Origin: Galbula dea
Lineage: Eukaryota > Chordata > Aves > Piciformes > Galbulidae
Direction of reading: 5' to 3'
NCBI GenBank assembly: GCA_013399015.1
Contig: VWZX01006529.1
Coordinates: forward strand, 4,532-68,531
DNA: 64,000 nucleotides
Shown: positions 23,869-36,000 of the stretch, piece by piece
How positions within the stretch are numbered: the stretch's first letter is position 1
How the letters are laid out: every line of letters begins with the position of its first letter
Translations under genes and position numbers: made by a program
Notes under the pieces: model-generated
Seen by the model: only the letters and a program-made list of their open reading frames with translations
Told to the model about the DNA's origin: nothing
Database searches by the model: none

Positions 23869-26455
23869 TGCAGCTCTGGAGCTGGCTCTGGACTCGGGTC
23901 TCTTCCCCATCACCTTCCAAACTAAATTTCTGGCTGAGTTTGACCACACCAATTGGAGCCACACTAGCCAAAGGTCTCAGTAAAATCATTTCAAAGCTCA
24001 TCTTCTGCCTTGTGCTAGTGATTCTGCTGCTCTCCTGTACCAGGCTGACTGGTACCCCAGCACCATGTGTAGGCTGTCTGTGGCTAGTCATCTTTCACTT
24101 CACCGATTAACCCTCTCTAACAACAGGCATTTGTTTGGACTGTAATGAATGTAGATGCTTTTCCACCAGTCAGAAGCATGGAAATGAGTGGCTCTGGTTG
24201 TGGTTAGACTTGCTTGGAGGAGATGATCCTGCAGAAAGGCACAGTCCGGGGTGCTGTGGCCCATCCTCCTCTGCTCTAGCTCAGCAGTTGAGGTGAGACC
24301 GTTTGCCATGCTGGGCCAGCCTGGGCCTGGCCCCTTCCCTCCCACCAGCCCCGGTGCCTGCAGCCTTCAGAGTGACGGGAAGTGGCCTTGTCCTTGAGGC
24401 TTCACTGCTCTGGCACCCCCCGGTCCTGAGAGAGGAGCTCCTGAAGCCAGAGTGCCTCTGGAGAGACTGCAGCGTCCTCGTGCTCTTCTCACCGATCCGT
24501 GACAATCCTTTACCCTGGCGGCTGGCGACAGCGAAGTGACCTCCCTGCGGAGTCAGGACGGGGCAGTGGCTCTGGCCGGGCAGGCTCTGTCCTCCCCTCC
24601 CCGTGCTGGGGCCTCCCGGTGCTTCCTTCAGACTCTTGGTGTGTTCCAGACGATGGGTGATGCCGGATAACCCCCGCAGCGTCCCCGCTGGTCATTGCTG
24701 TGCTCAGCGGCAGTGCTGGGGTGGGTCCGTGGGGCCAGCAGGGGACCTTGCCTCACCTGGCCCCTGGGTGTTCCTGGGTGTTGCTGCTGTTTTCATGCAT
24801 GTTTCAATGCATCTTTTTCTGTGTGTTGCTGACCCACCCCAAGCCTCTTCAGAGCCTGATGCTCTGAAATGGGAAGAGAGGAGCTGCCTGTTCCCCAGGA
24901 ACACAGCAGATGGACGAGGATTTATGACCCAGTTCAGGAAAACATCGAAGATTCTCTGTTTGCCTGTGTGTGTTTGCACAGGCTGCCTGGGCAGGCACAG
25001 GAGGAAGATCTGTGTACAAACATCACCTGGCACTGGGCTGTTCTGCTCAGCACTCTTGAAGACGACTCCTGTTGGGGGCTGGTTGCTGTTCCCTGTAAGC
25101 AGATCGAGCAGAGCAGGCTCTGTCCTGTCAGGAGGCGGTGGGTGACCTGTCCTTGCGGCAGCCTGAGCAGCCTCAAGCTCCCTGCCTGCTGGTGAAGACT
25201 CCGAGACCATTTCCTGCCCCTCCTCCGCAGAGGAAGCTGTAATTAAAGCCCTGCTCAGCAGCGTGGCCAGAGCCTTCCAACGTCTGCGCAGGACTCACTG
25301 GCAGGGGAGCTGCTGCCTCCAAGCTGAGCCAAAACCCTCGCAAACCTCCTCCTCCTCTTCCTCCTCCTCCGCTCCAGGCAGCAGCTGCCACCCTATTTAG
25401 CAGCTTGAAGTTGAAACTTGGTCGACCTTGCTGCCTGCTCCCTTACTGAGGCAGTGACATCTCCTCCTCGGTGGTCTGCCCTCGGGCCCTGTGTCTCCTC
25501 TTCAGCCACGCAGCAGGAACGCTGTCAGGAACACCCTGCACCTCCTCACCAGTAGCTGTTAGCGGTGTCAGTAGTGTGTTACTTTCTCTAGGAAGGCATT
25601 GTAAGATGTGTATATTGTCAGCCTGCTTCAGGGTAGGATGTTTTTAATATGGCCAGTACTAAAAAACAGAGGAAAAAAGGATGAAAAAGCAAGGGTCCAT
25701 GACTTAGTTACTGAACCTGACTGTGCAGTGCAAGCAGTGGTGTCAGATAGAGCAACAGACCAGGCAACACTCCTCCTCTCGGGATGGACTGGGCTGTGCT
25801 CGCCCCTCGCCTCTGCCCTCCTCAGGGCGGTGAGATCTTCACTGCTGGCACCTGAGAACCAACCTGGGGCCTGTGCCTGCCCTGCATCAGGCACCACAAG
25901 GCCTTGCTGTGTGCAGGTGGCAGCAGCAGAAAGAATTGGAGTTGGAAAGAAGCAAAACTGCCGCTGGGCTATGGAAGCAGCGGGACTGAGCAGCAAGCTC
26001 TGCTCAGCCCAGGCAGGTGCCTCCCTGCTGGCTCTTCCCTACAAGCATCTCTTTTTACTGCTCTTTTGTTACGCAGATTCTCACCCCAAATCCACCCTCC
26101 CTGCCCTTCTTACCCCAAGGTAGGTCTGGTAGCTTGTCCTGTCAGGAAGGAAGAGGAGTCAAACTGAACTACACCTCAGCAGCTTCTGTTCTTACAGCTT
26201 TCATGCCGTTTGATGCAGTTCTGGCTTTTGTAGATAGGTGGATGTAATTAATTCGTTGTTGGACATGCCTGTTTCCAGAAGTATGAGCCCTCCTGTTGTA
26301 CCACGGCACCCTCTGAGCAGAGCTGGGGCTGTCTCGGCTCCAGTGCTTTACTGATGAATGTATCTGATGCTCTCGTTCAGTGTTCACACTCTTGCTTTTG
26401 GCCAGCTTGGTGATTTGTAAATAGGAAATCAATAAAGACATTCAGGTTGTCTTTA
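23869..26455 (+). other. BTBD2: BTBD2 3' UTR (predicted)
   Basis: Non-coding sequence after the stop, with no CR1 insertion in about 2.6 kb although CR1 is dense elsewhere. The end is placed about 20 bases after an AATAAA at 26431, followed by a GT-rich stretch. An ATTAAA at 25242 could give a shorter form. The length is an inference from signals only. Confidence 0.65.
26431..26436 (+). promoter_or_regulatory. BTBD2: Poly(A) signal AATAAA, BTBD2
   Basis: A canonical AATAAA in aggaaatcaataaagacatt, followed by GT-rich ggttgtcttt about 15 bases on. It is the only canonical hexamer that I found between the BTBD2 stop and this point. Confidence 0.7.
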
Positions 26456-27744
26456 GGAAGGTTTCCTCGTGACTTGAAGGGAGCTGGCAGCTGCTGGTGG
26501 GGCAGAGGGAGGACAGAGTGGGCACCTGTGCTGAGCTGGTTCTCAGCTCTTCGTCCTCAGCCTAGGGTGTGAGGTCCCTAGCATCCCCCTCTGTGGTGTG
26601 TGGGATGAGCTCGGACCCTTGGGAGTCCCCACAGGAAGGTGGCTGCTGCTTGGGGGATCCAAACACACTGGAGAAGAAGGTTAGTGTGGAGCCTGTGTTC
26701 CTCTGGGGAAGGGGGAGCAGGAGGGTGCTGAGTGAGCTTCATCCTGTCCATGTGTCTGGAAGATTTAACCTCTCATTTTATGACTGAATTTCTTTAACTT
26801 TGATTGAAGGTTTTTGACAATTAAACACACCAAAAGCTGCCCTGGACTTTGGAGACGTCACTCTGGGTCTGTAAAAGCCAGGAGCAAGGTGTGAAGGGCT
26901 GCTGCCCTGCTCCCTCCTCGCTGGCAGGACTGGAAGGTAGTTTGTGGTGTGAGGTGCTTGGGGAGCAGGGCCCTGAGATCAGCAACTGTGCCCTGAACAC
27001 CTTCCAGCAACTCCCGGGTGTGTTGCTCAGCACCTTGGTGGTGCTGAGGGAGCAGCAGGGCTGTGTTGGAGCCGCTGCTGAAGGTGATTTCCCTGAGCTG
27101 GGCTGCCCTCAGCCAGCCTCCACTGGAGCATTTTACTGGGGGCACCAGAGTACTGGGAGCTCTGCCCAGGACCTGTGCTTTCACCCCTCAGCATATGCAT
27201 CGAGCAGGCGCAAGGTCCTGTGGCTGTGTCTGCACCTTGCTGGACTTGAGCACAATGCCCATCCTGTCTTTCCTCCTCAGCTCAGAGGCCAAAGGCTCCC
27301 CTGGCTCCAGCTCCCCATCAGGGCTGCAGAGCCTCCAGTCAGAGTCCAGCATATGTGGGAGTGCTGGGCTCCAGCTGGGACCTGTCCTCCTGCACCACCA
27401 GCCTCTTGAACGCATCGACCTCCCAAGGCACCGGAGCCCTGCGGAGAGTCAGGCTGAGCGTGGAGATGCCTGGAGCCATCAGCCTCACTTGCTACTGCTC
27501 CCCTGACCTCCTCCAGCCTTTCCTCCTGCTGCTTCTCATGAAGAAATGAGGAGAGGTATTTTTAGCTCCATACTGTTCAGCAGCAGGAAAAGCTCAAGCG
27601 CAGCTTGGGAACCAGCCATGGAGGGGCTGAGGCAGCTCCCATCCAGGAGCAGGGAACTTGCTGCTGGTGGAGTCTCTGCTGTCCAGGGAGTGCTGCTCAG
27701 TGTCCCCACCCCCCAGGAGCTGCAGTGAAGCACAGAAGAAAGCT
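26456..27744. other. Intergenic gap between convergent genes
   Basis: About 1.3 kb between the predicted 3' ends of BTBD2 and CSNK1G2. I see no exon of a known gene and no CR1. An ATTAAA at 26820-26825 (+) lies in an AT-rich patch and could be an alternative distal end of BTBD2. A 186-codon plus-strand open frame (26849-27409) has no recognisable family. Confidence 0.6.
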
Positions 27745-29968
27745 GTAAGGTTTTAAAGATTTTTTTTTATTTCTTTTTTTTTTTAATTGTTTTTATTATA
27801 AAAAAAAATAGCCCCTAAAGTCTATGGCTTCCAAGAAGCATCATCAGAGAAATTTAAATGCCATTTCTGTACACTTTGTTTTAAAGCAGTAACTAAACTC
27901 GCAATGGAACACAGGCCCTCAGGTACAATCTCAGCATTTGGACTCCTCGCTGAAAGGACTCGGAGCCCTGGGGTCGTTGCCGCTCTCCTCGGTTGCCCCC
28001 ACGGCAGAGGGTAGGCACGTGGAGCCCTTCCCTTCCACTGCTCCTCTTCAGCCTCTGCTCGGCTTGCTCTGAGCCGATGCTCTCAGAAGGGTCCAGCCAC
28101 TTCCAGTGAAAATTTAAGGCGATTTTTAACATTTGTTTTTTCTTTGTTTGTTTGCCTCGTCGGGGAAACGAGGTCAAACGTTGCACACCAGCCCCCGCTG
28201 TGGCTAGGGGACGCAGCAGCAGCAGCTGGGGCTGCCCTGGCCCCTCCTGCCCTGCTGCAGCCCAGGAGAAGCCGAAGCCAGGGTCAATCTCGAATGGAAG
28301 AGGAAGAGAGGCCACGGTGCAGTCCTTCCCCAGGGCTCCGTGTGCAGCAGTAGCCCTTGGGAGCCTAGGTAGGGCAGGGTGATCCCCACAGCCCCTCCCG
28401 GGCCACCGCAGCCCCTCTGCGATCGGGGGCCTCCAGTGATGGTCAGTTTGGACAAATGGTTCGAAGCAGCCACAGATGGTCCCATTTCCCACCCCACCCC
28501 TACCCCCCCAAACAAAAAGCCTCAGCACAGCCTCAGCCCCTCTCTCGGGGCAGAACAACAGGGTTTTGGTAAAGATAAAGTGTTTCCCTCCCCTCCCAAA
28601 TGTGTCATGATCAATACACACACCAGCGCACGGGGTCAGTCACGTGGGAAAGCTGCAGTGCCCGGGGGTGTGAGGAACAGGGGAGTGTGGGGGTGGCTCC
28701 GTGCGTCCCTGTGTCTCTCAGTGTCTGTGTGTAAGTTCCAAAACCTCCTATTTCCCCCTGCCCTAGGCTCAGGCCCTCCCAGCGCCAGCAGGAGGATGCC
28801 ACACCAGCAGCTCCCGACAACCCTGGTGCCTTTCAGCCATCCTCACTCTGTGCCTTTGTGCCTTCCAATCCTGGCCACAGTCCACCCTGTGCCTGCTGCC
28901 GCCCCAGGGAGCAGCCCTGGGGCCGTTGCAGGGCTTGGACATGCAGCAAAAGGTCTGGAGAAAAAAAAACACAACAAAGAGGCCAAAAAAAGAAAAGCCA
29001 ACCAACTGTCCTGCAGCCACAATGCTGCCCCTGGAAACCCCTAAAGCCGTTGGGGAATCACCTCCAGCCCTCAGAGGTGGCAGAGCTTGCTTTGCTTTTC
29101 CTCAGTGCTCTGCCACCTCCCCTCACAGGTCCCTTTGGTCTCACCAGGCAGCCCTGGTCATCCCTGTCCCCTCGGCCCCAAGAGTCACCGACCTGTTCCT
29201 GGCAGGACCAACCATCACCTGTATTGCTACCAAAAGTGCATCGGAAAATGAGCTGTAAACGCATTTCCTCCCCGGCCCCCCCGGCCCCGCGCTCACCGCG
29301 CAGAGCCTGCGCCGCTCCTCACCACCGGCGGTAAAGAAGGAGGGGAGGGGACAAGGGGCGGGGGCCTAAAGGAAGAGCAGAACTCAGTAACACTGAAGGT
29401 GACGGTCAAAGACTGACGACTCAGCACTCTGCACCGAGACTCACTTTAAATTAACTTAAGAGACAAAGAAGCAACAGGAAAAAAAAATATATATAAAAAA
29501 AAGGTCTTCGTCCTTCTGCCACTGCTCTACTGCCACTGTCTTCTTGCTGCTTCTGGCAGCCACGGGGCACAGTCTGCAGAGTTGATCCCCAGGTTCAGAC
29601 CAGTTATCATCTCGAAGCAGGTGATGCTGTGGATTGGGGTCACTTGGTTTCTTCTCTTTTCTTCTTTTTTTTGTGGGTTTTTTTGTGGGTTTTGTTCTCT
29701 TTTTGACAGAGGCAGAACTTCAGCGCAGTCAGGCTCGGGTGGCGTCACCGGCCACACGCCGGGTGAGTGGCAGAGGAAAGGACAAGCAGTTTGGGGAGGC
29801 CTCGCTCCCTCACCTGCCTGTGGGGTGCTGGGGGAGCCTGTCCCGGCTCAGCCCCGCCCCCCCGGCCCCAGCCACAACCGAAGGGGTCGCTGCCAGCTCC
29901 GCGGGTCAACATCCAGCCCCGGCCGGAGGGAGAGGAGCCATCGCAGCCGCTCCGCCCGGCCCCGCAGC
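27745..29968 (-). other. CSNK1G2: CSNK1G2 3' UTR (predicted)
   Basis: About 2.2 kb downstream of the TGA stop in transcript direction, free of CR1. It includes an A/T tract at 29481-29502 (U-rich with UAUAUAUA in the transcript) and a T/G-rich stretch at 29650-29705 (A/C-rich in the transcript). It ends at tandem AATAAA signals near 27770-27797. The cleavage point is inferred. Confidence 0.7.
27766..27797 (-). promoter_or_regulatory. CSNK1G2: Tandem poly(A) signals, CSNK1G2
   Basis: Two minus-strand AATAAA hexamers (plus-strand tttatt at 27766-27771 and 27792-27797) in a strongly T/A-rich tract. The lower-coordinate side, downstream in the transcript, turns U/G/C-rich (ttctttcttctgtgc if read on the minus strand). 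This is a convincing 3' end for CSNK1G2. Confidence 0.75.
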
Positions 29969-30023
29969 TCACTTGCGACGCTTGGTGGTTTTCCTCTTCC
30001 TTCTCTTGAAGAAACAGCAGCAC
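29969..30023 (-). CDS. CSNK1G2: CSNK1G2 last coding exon with stop
   Basis: 55 nt encoding the end of Lys398, then CCCFFKRRKRKTTKRRK and TGA (plus tca at 29969-29971). The cysteines (399-401) are the expected palmitoylation sites. The last residues (TTKRRK) differ from the human tail as I remember it but keep its basic character. The acceptor AG is at 30024-30025. Confidence 0.95.
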
Positions 30024-33000
30024 CTGAGGACAGAGGGGACGCGGTCGGCACCTGCTGGGACACCGACGGGCTCGGCAGCCCTGGTGGAGGAGGGGAGCTG
30101 GGAAGTGCTCAGCAGCTTGCTGAGCTCTCGCTGGCAGAGCTGCTGCGGGAGGTGCCCTAGGGCGGGGGCTGGACCAGAAGCACCGAGATAGCCACAGTGA
30201 GTGGCAGCAGCTACAGCACTCGGTGCCAGCCATGGCAAACGCCAGCGGCCAGAGCCAGGCAGGGGATACCGAGCAGGAATGGCCCCAGATCTGTGTCTGC
30301 TCCTCTATGCTGGCTTTGGGGAGGACAGGGGAGCCTCGAGGCTGGGAAGGGGCTCGGGATGGCAGTGGCCCTGTGGGGACACCTCTCCTGGGGTAGCCAC
30401 TCGCTCTAGAGCCGGGCTGCTCCTCCCTGGAGAGCACTGCCCAAAGCAGCTGCTGAAACCTGCGTCCACCCTGTCCCCGGAGGGCGGGAGGGAGCCAGTG
30501 AGGCTGTGTCCTGTCCTTACTTTGTATCGTCTGTCACCTCCACCTCGGTGGGGGCTGTGATGGGCGCGTTCGAATGTCCTGCCGTCGGGTCATCCGTGTT
30601 CAGCTCTCCGTTGGTGGAGCTCATCACCTGGGGAGAGATGAGGGTCAGCACGGGTCAGCCCCTGGGACACTCCTTAGCCTCATCCCCTGCCCCATGGAGC
30701 TGGGTCCTGGATGGGTGCAGCCCCAAGAAGAGGAGGCATGGCTTCCCCCAACCCTGGCCCCTCCGTGCACCAGGAGCACTGAGGTGGCCAGGCAGGGCAG
30801 CAGGCTGGTGCCCTTACCCAGACTGGAAAACACTCGGCCTTGGTGCAGAGAACTCCCCAGCAGCCTCATGACACACAGGGGCTGGATCCCCTCTGCATTG
30901 CTGGGAGGATCCCCAAATCCCTACGCACCCACTGGGAGAGGGGCTTGCTGGCAGCCAGCTCCAACGTGCCCAGGAGATGTGGCTCCATGAAGCTGTCAGC
31001 TCCAAGGAGATCTTATCATGGCCAACCACCTGGACACAGCTCTTGCTCCCCAGTCCCAAGCCCCAACACTGCCGGGCCCTGTGGAACCCAGCCCAGTGCC
31101 CACCCTGCAGGCTCCTGCCAGCCTCAAGGAGCTCCTGCCCTCTCTTAGGGCAGTGGGGCCGTGCACTGTGCCAGGGCCAGCAGGAGATCCAAGTCACCAA
31201 AGCAAATATAGGGTTGGCACAGGCAAGCAAGAGTTGCCTGAGCCCTGAAGCCAGGAGCTCCCTGGGGACGTGCAGCCCAAAGGATGGCCAAGCTGCTTGT
31301 CCCCAACAAGAGGCTCAGCCTTACCCAGCCTCCTGGAGGAGCTGCCTCTCGACAGCCACAGTGCCCAGCTGGCAGGGCTACATCAAGCCACAGCCTCCCG
31401 AAACAAGCCCAGAGCTCCCTGTGCATCACCAACACCTCCCTACAATGCCGGGCACAGGCAGAGGACGGGGTCAGGGGTTGCAGAGCGAGAGCCAGGGAGC
31501 AGCCACCGTGGCAGGAAGGGGACATGGTACAGGAGGAGAGAGGCAGAGCACAAGCTGGCCCCATGGTCTGCCCTGGAGCCCCAGCTCTTCACTCACTGGG
31601 CTGCAGGACCGAGCACCAGCAGAGATTCACTGTGGAGCAGCAAGGAACGCGCAGCAACGGCGGGGAGGGAAGCAGAGCCAGAGGAGGTAGCGCAGACCCA
31701 GCCCAGGAAGAGCCACCATGGATGCCCCAGGATGGGCATGGGCCGGGCCCCAGCAGCCCAAGAGGGGCCAGCGGCAGAGGGTGGACGGCGGCGAGCAGGG
31801 GGCTGACGGGGCGAGCACAGGACCGAGGCAGGAAGACGAGGCCGAGGAGTGGCCAGGGAAAGGGAGGAGAAGCAGGAAGCCATCGCTCGGGTCGAGGCGG
31901 CACAGGGAAGTCCCCACATGGGATAAGGCACCACTGGGATGAGCAGCACCGGGGGCAGAGCCCAGCGCCCACTCGGCCGCTGTGCGGCGCAGAGCCAGAG
32001 CTTCATCCACCTCCAACCGCCCTCCGAGTCCCACCGGCTGCGCCGAGGGAGCTGGGGAGCAGCACCAGCCTCCCCTGCGAGCCGTGAGCGCCACGGGGCC
32101 GGGGCACAGGTGGGGCAGCCTAGGCCAGAGCCCGGGCACACGCACACGGCCCCGACGCCGGCCTCTGGGCCGGGGCCGATTCCCCCCCCGCTGGCACGGC
32201 TGGCAGACACGGGGCACAGCTTGGCTCTGCTCCCTCCCGCGCCCGCCCCTGCCCTCGGCGCGTGGTTGCATGTACCTGGACAGACCCCCCGAGCCTGCCG
32301 GCTGCCAGCTGAGCTCCCAAAGGCTCCTCGGCAGGCTGCCCACCGGCCTGAGGATCCCACAACTCCGTCCCCTCGGGCGGCTGCTCGCGACAGGCAGGAG
32401 GAACAGGATGGAAAGAAACAAAAAGAAAAGAAAAGAGGAAGAACGGGGAAAAGAAGGGAGAGAGGTGGAGGGAAGGGGCAGGGAGAAGAGTGGCAAAGGG
32501 AGTCGAGAAAATAAGACATGCAAAAGCAAAAACATGACCGGAGCAGCTCGAGTGTGTGACCGGAGGGAGGGCACTCGCGCAGCACTGTCCCGGTGGCTCC
32601 CCAGAGCAGTCTCTGCAGTGACACCGTGGGGCTGCATCCCCTCTGCCACGCACACACACAGACACACCCCCACACACACCCTGGCAGCAGAGCTGAGCTC
32701 TGGCTCTGTCCTCTCAGGCGGCTCCGTGAAGCACAGCTAGCCCTGCACAGGGCCAGCAGCTGCCACTCAGAGCCGGCGGGGGAGGTGCAGCCGGCCCAAG
32801 GCAACGCAGTCGGTCGCTCTCCTGCGAATGCAACCTTCCGAGGCCGACGCAGAGCTTTGTGAGCTGCTCCTCGAGGGCACAGGCTCCTTTAGCTGTCCCA
32901 CGGCCTGGAGCACCCTGCTGCCAAACCCTTCCCACCGTGAGCATAGCACAGCCCCACGGCTGCTGGGGGCTAAGGGGGAAACTGCTCCCCTGCTGTGAGA

Positions 33001-36000
33001 CTTCTGTGCTTTGCTCTTCCCACTGCTCTCCAGAAGGGATGTTGAACACAGGATTGCTGAAGGTGGAGAGCAGACCTTACTGGGAGCAAGGTCCCAGGAA
33101 CAAGACAGAGGTGCTTTGAAGACGTTGCCCTCTCCCTAGGAAAGCAGTGCCAGGGCTGTCCCAGGCTCCCTGTGCTCAGTCAGGAGCAGCAATGGGCACT
33201 GCTGGGCAGATACGTGGGTGCTGCACCCTCAGCTCCAGCCTGTTTTCAGGGGCTCTGCAACCTGTGGAGGTTCAAGGCAAGAGGATGTGTGTCTGTACAG
33301 AACAGCTGGGGAACCACATGAGGTTTGCTCTTGATGGCAGCAGGCCCAAAGCCTTGTTCCCTGCAGCAGGGTAGGACGAGCCACAGCTCTGGAGAAGGGT
33401 CAAGCAGCAAGTCCCTCTCCCTCAGAGTCACAGGCAGGGAGCTGCCAGCACAGCTCTGCCCATCTCCCTGCCCTAGGCTGCTCCCGGCTCAGCCTCATGT
33501 GCTCAGCCCCTTCCCGGGGCAGAGGCAGCTCCTCTCTCCAGCACAGGGCCACACGCTGGCCCAAGAATCCCCAGCTGAGGCCCAGGCAGCCTCTCCCTTG
33601 TCCTGTGCCCCTGTCCCATTGCAGACAGTGTCACTGTGAACAGAACAGCAACTTACTGCTCTGAGGACATGGCACTGGGAACACGGTGGCTCAGCCTGTG
33701 CCATGCCCACAGCCACCAGCCAGCACTAAACCCTGCAGCTTGCCAGCTAAAGCCAAAGACTGGCACTTCCCTGCCATGCTACAGCCTCCCAGGGCTGCTT
33801 CCTCCTGCTTCTGCCAGGCAACCTGACCCCAAGGACACAGTCCTGGTCCCCCTCCCAGGCAGACTTCCAGAGAGGAAGCCCTGCCACAGGCAGCACTGGG
33901 GAGAAAAAGGATGCCCCAGTCCCTGCCTCTGTCTAGAGGCATCGCTGGGCTCTGCAGGTCTGTGGAGCAGAAGCCTGAGCTGTGCACGACCCTGTCCCGT
34001 GCCCCATGCCCCATGGGGGGCAGTGCTGCTGCTCACCTGGTGTTTGGTGTGTGGCTGTGCTTTGTCTCTGTTCGGGGGCTGCACCTGCACCTCGCTGTGC
34101 ATCGTGCCGATGGGGGTGGGCTGGGGACACGACAAGGACAACGTCAGCCATGGCACCACAGCCCTCCCACCACTCTGTGCCCCCTGGTCCTGCAAAACCC
34201 TCCCCAGAGCAGGGGCCTGAACCCAGCCCCAGGAAATCCACGCTCGGTGGGTGGCTGCAGTGAGCCCTGGAGGGTGCCCACGGCAGAAGGCAAGGTGCCA
34301 GCTCCACTGCTGGGTTCCCTTCAGCTCCAGAAGCCTCAAATTTCTGTGTCACAGCTTTCACTCATCGGCACAACAGCCCCAGCCTGGAGCTGGCAGCCGG
34401 TGCCTGGGGAGGAGCTGTGGAGCTGATCTTACAACACGGCAGGGACAAAAGCCGACCTGCTGACCCCTCCCACCCTGCCCACCACCTCCTCTGGGCAGCC
34501 AGGGGCCCAGCACCCTCTGCCCCGCCCCGCTGCTCCCTCTGCACTCACCAGGGGTTTCCCTGCCCAGTCGTATTCGTAGTCGAACACGTAACCGTTCCTC
34601 TCGAACAGGTCTGTGAAGAGCTTCCGCAGGTAGTCGTAGTCAGGCTTCTCGAAGAAGTCCAGCCGCCGCACATAGCGCAGGTAGGTGGCCATCTCCTCTG
34701 CGGGGACACAGGGGCTCAGATGGGGCAGGGGAGGGGGCTCTCTGGGGCCAGGGCTAGGCCATGCAGGGTGCCCTCACCTGGGAAGTTCTCACAGAGCACC
34801 TCCACTGGAGTGGCTCTTTTGGTGTCGCCAATCTTCTGGTACCTCTCCTTTAGCGTGTCAGCCTGGCAGAGAGGAGGAGCAGGTGAGTGTTGGGGAGCAG
34901 GGAGGGCACTGGATGCCATCAGAGCCTAGACTCGTTTGGTCCTTCTTTTCCAGTAACAGTAACAGCTCAGTCCCAGAGAGCCCCTTCACCCAGGGCAACG
35001 CTGGAGGGCCAGCACCAGGGAGCATGCTTCCAGGACAGTCACTGTGAGAGCAGCTGGGACACTCATGAAGTGGTGTCCCACAGAGAGAGGGACACCTACA
35101 GCCACTCAGCACAGCAAGAGCCTGGCACAGAGCTCAGAGCAACAGCCCCTGCACAAGGCAGGATGTCAACCCTCCAACACCCTGTGGGACAAAGCTTCCC
35201 CCTCCCCGCTGCTGCCCATGCTTGGACAGAGCCAGACCCACAGGGCAGCCATGCTCAAGGACAGTTGGAGCTGGCACTTACCTTCAGGCCTTGCCAGGGG
35301 AGGCTCCCACGGAGGAAGTACATAAACATGTGCCCTAATGCTTCCAGGTCATCCCTGCGGCTTTGTTCTGCATGGAGGGGGAGTGGAAAAGACACAGGTT
35401 GGTCCTCACTTACAGCCACTGTCCCTGCCCCTGCCCCACCCCTGCCAACACCTCAGGCTGAAGAGCCGGACAGGCAGTTTGTCCCCAGCCCCAGCTCTGG
35501 CAGGGTGGAGCTGGCACCCCTCTGTTCCCTCCCCTCTCCCCTTCAGCTGGCTGCACACACCTTTCCCGAGGTGGGTGTTGATGCTCATGTAGCGTGCTGT
35601 CCCTGTCAGGCTCTTGTGCTCTCGGTAGGGGATGTGTTTTTTGGTCTCAGGGTCAATGTACTCTTTGGCCAGGCCGAAGTCGATGATGTGGATGGTGTGC
35701 TGCCGCTTGCTGCCCGGCCGCCCCACCAGGAAGTTCTCTGGCTTCACGTCTCTGTAGATCAGGCTTTTGGTGTGGACATACTCCATCCGGGTGATCTGGG
35801 GGCAGGAGGAGATCTCAGCACCATGGCAGAGACAGCTGGTATGTTCTGCATGGCTTCATCTACCCTCCTGGGCCTGACTCTGCTCTGATTGCCTTGTCCC
35901 TCAGCCTGCACATCACCCCGTGGCAAAAGAACAGCTACCAGAGGTACTCCAGCCCTGGGGGACAACCTCAGTCCAGCCACATGGACTAGAGAATGTTTTG

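Noticed and set aside
26849..27409. 186-codon plus-strand open frame in the gap between the two genes
   Set aside because: No family, no start context, and overlapping open frames on the other strand. It is likely non-coding.
31593..32804. 403-codon minus-strand open frame, with 267- and 252-codon plus-strand frames
   Set aside because: Composition effect in a GC- and CpG-rich intron: several frames are open at once on both strands. The products are low-complexity Pro/Ser/Gly/Arg-rich with no recognised domain.
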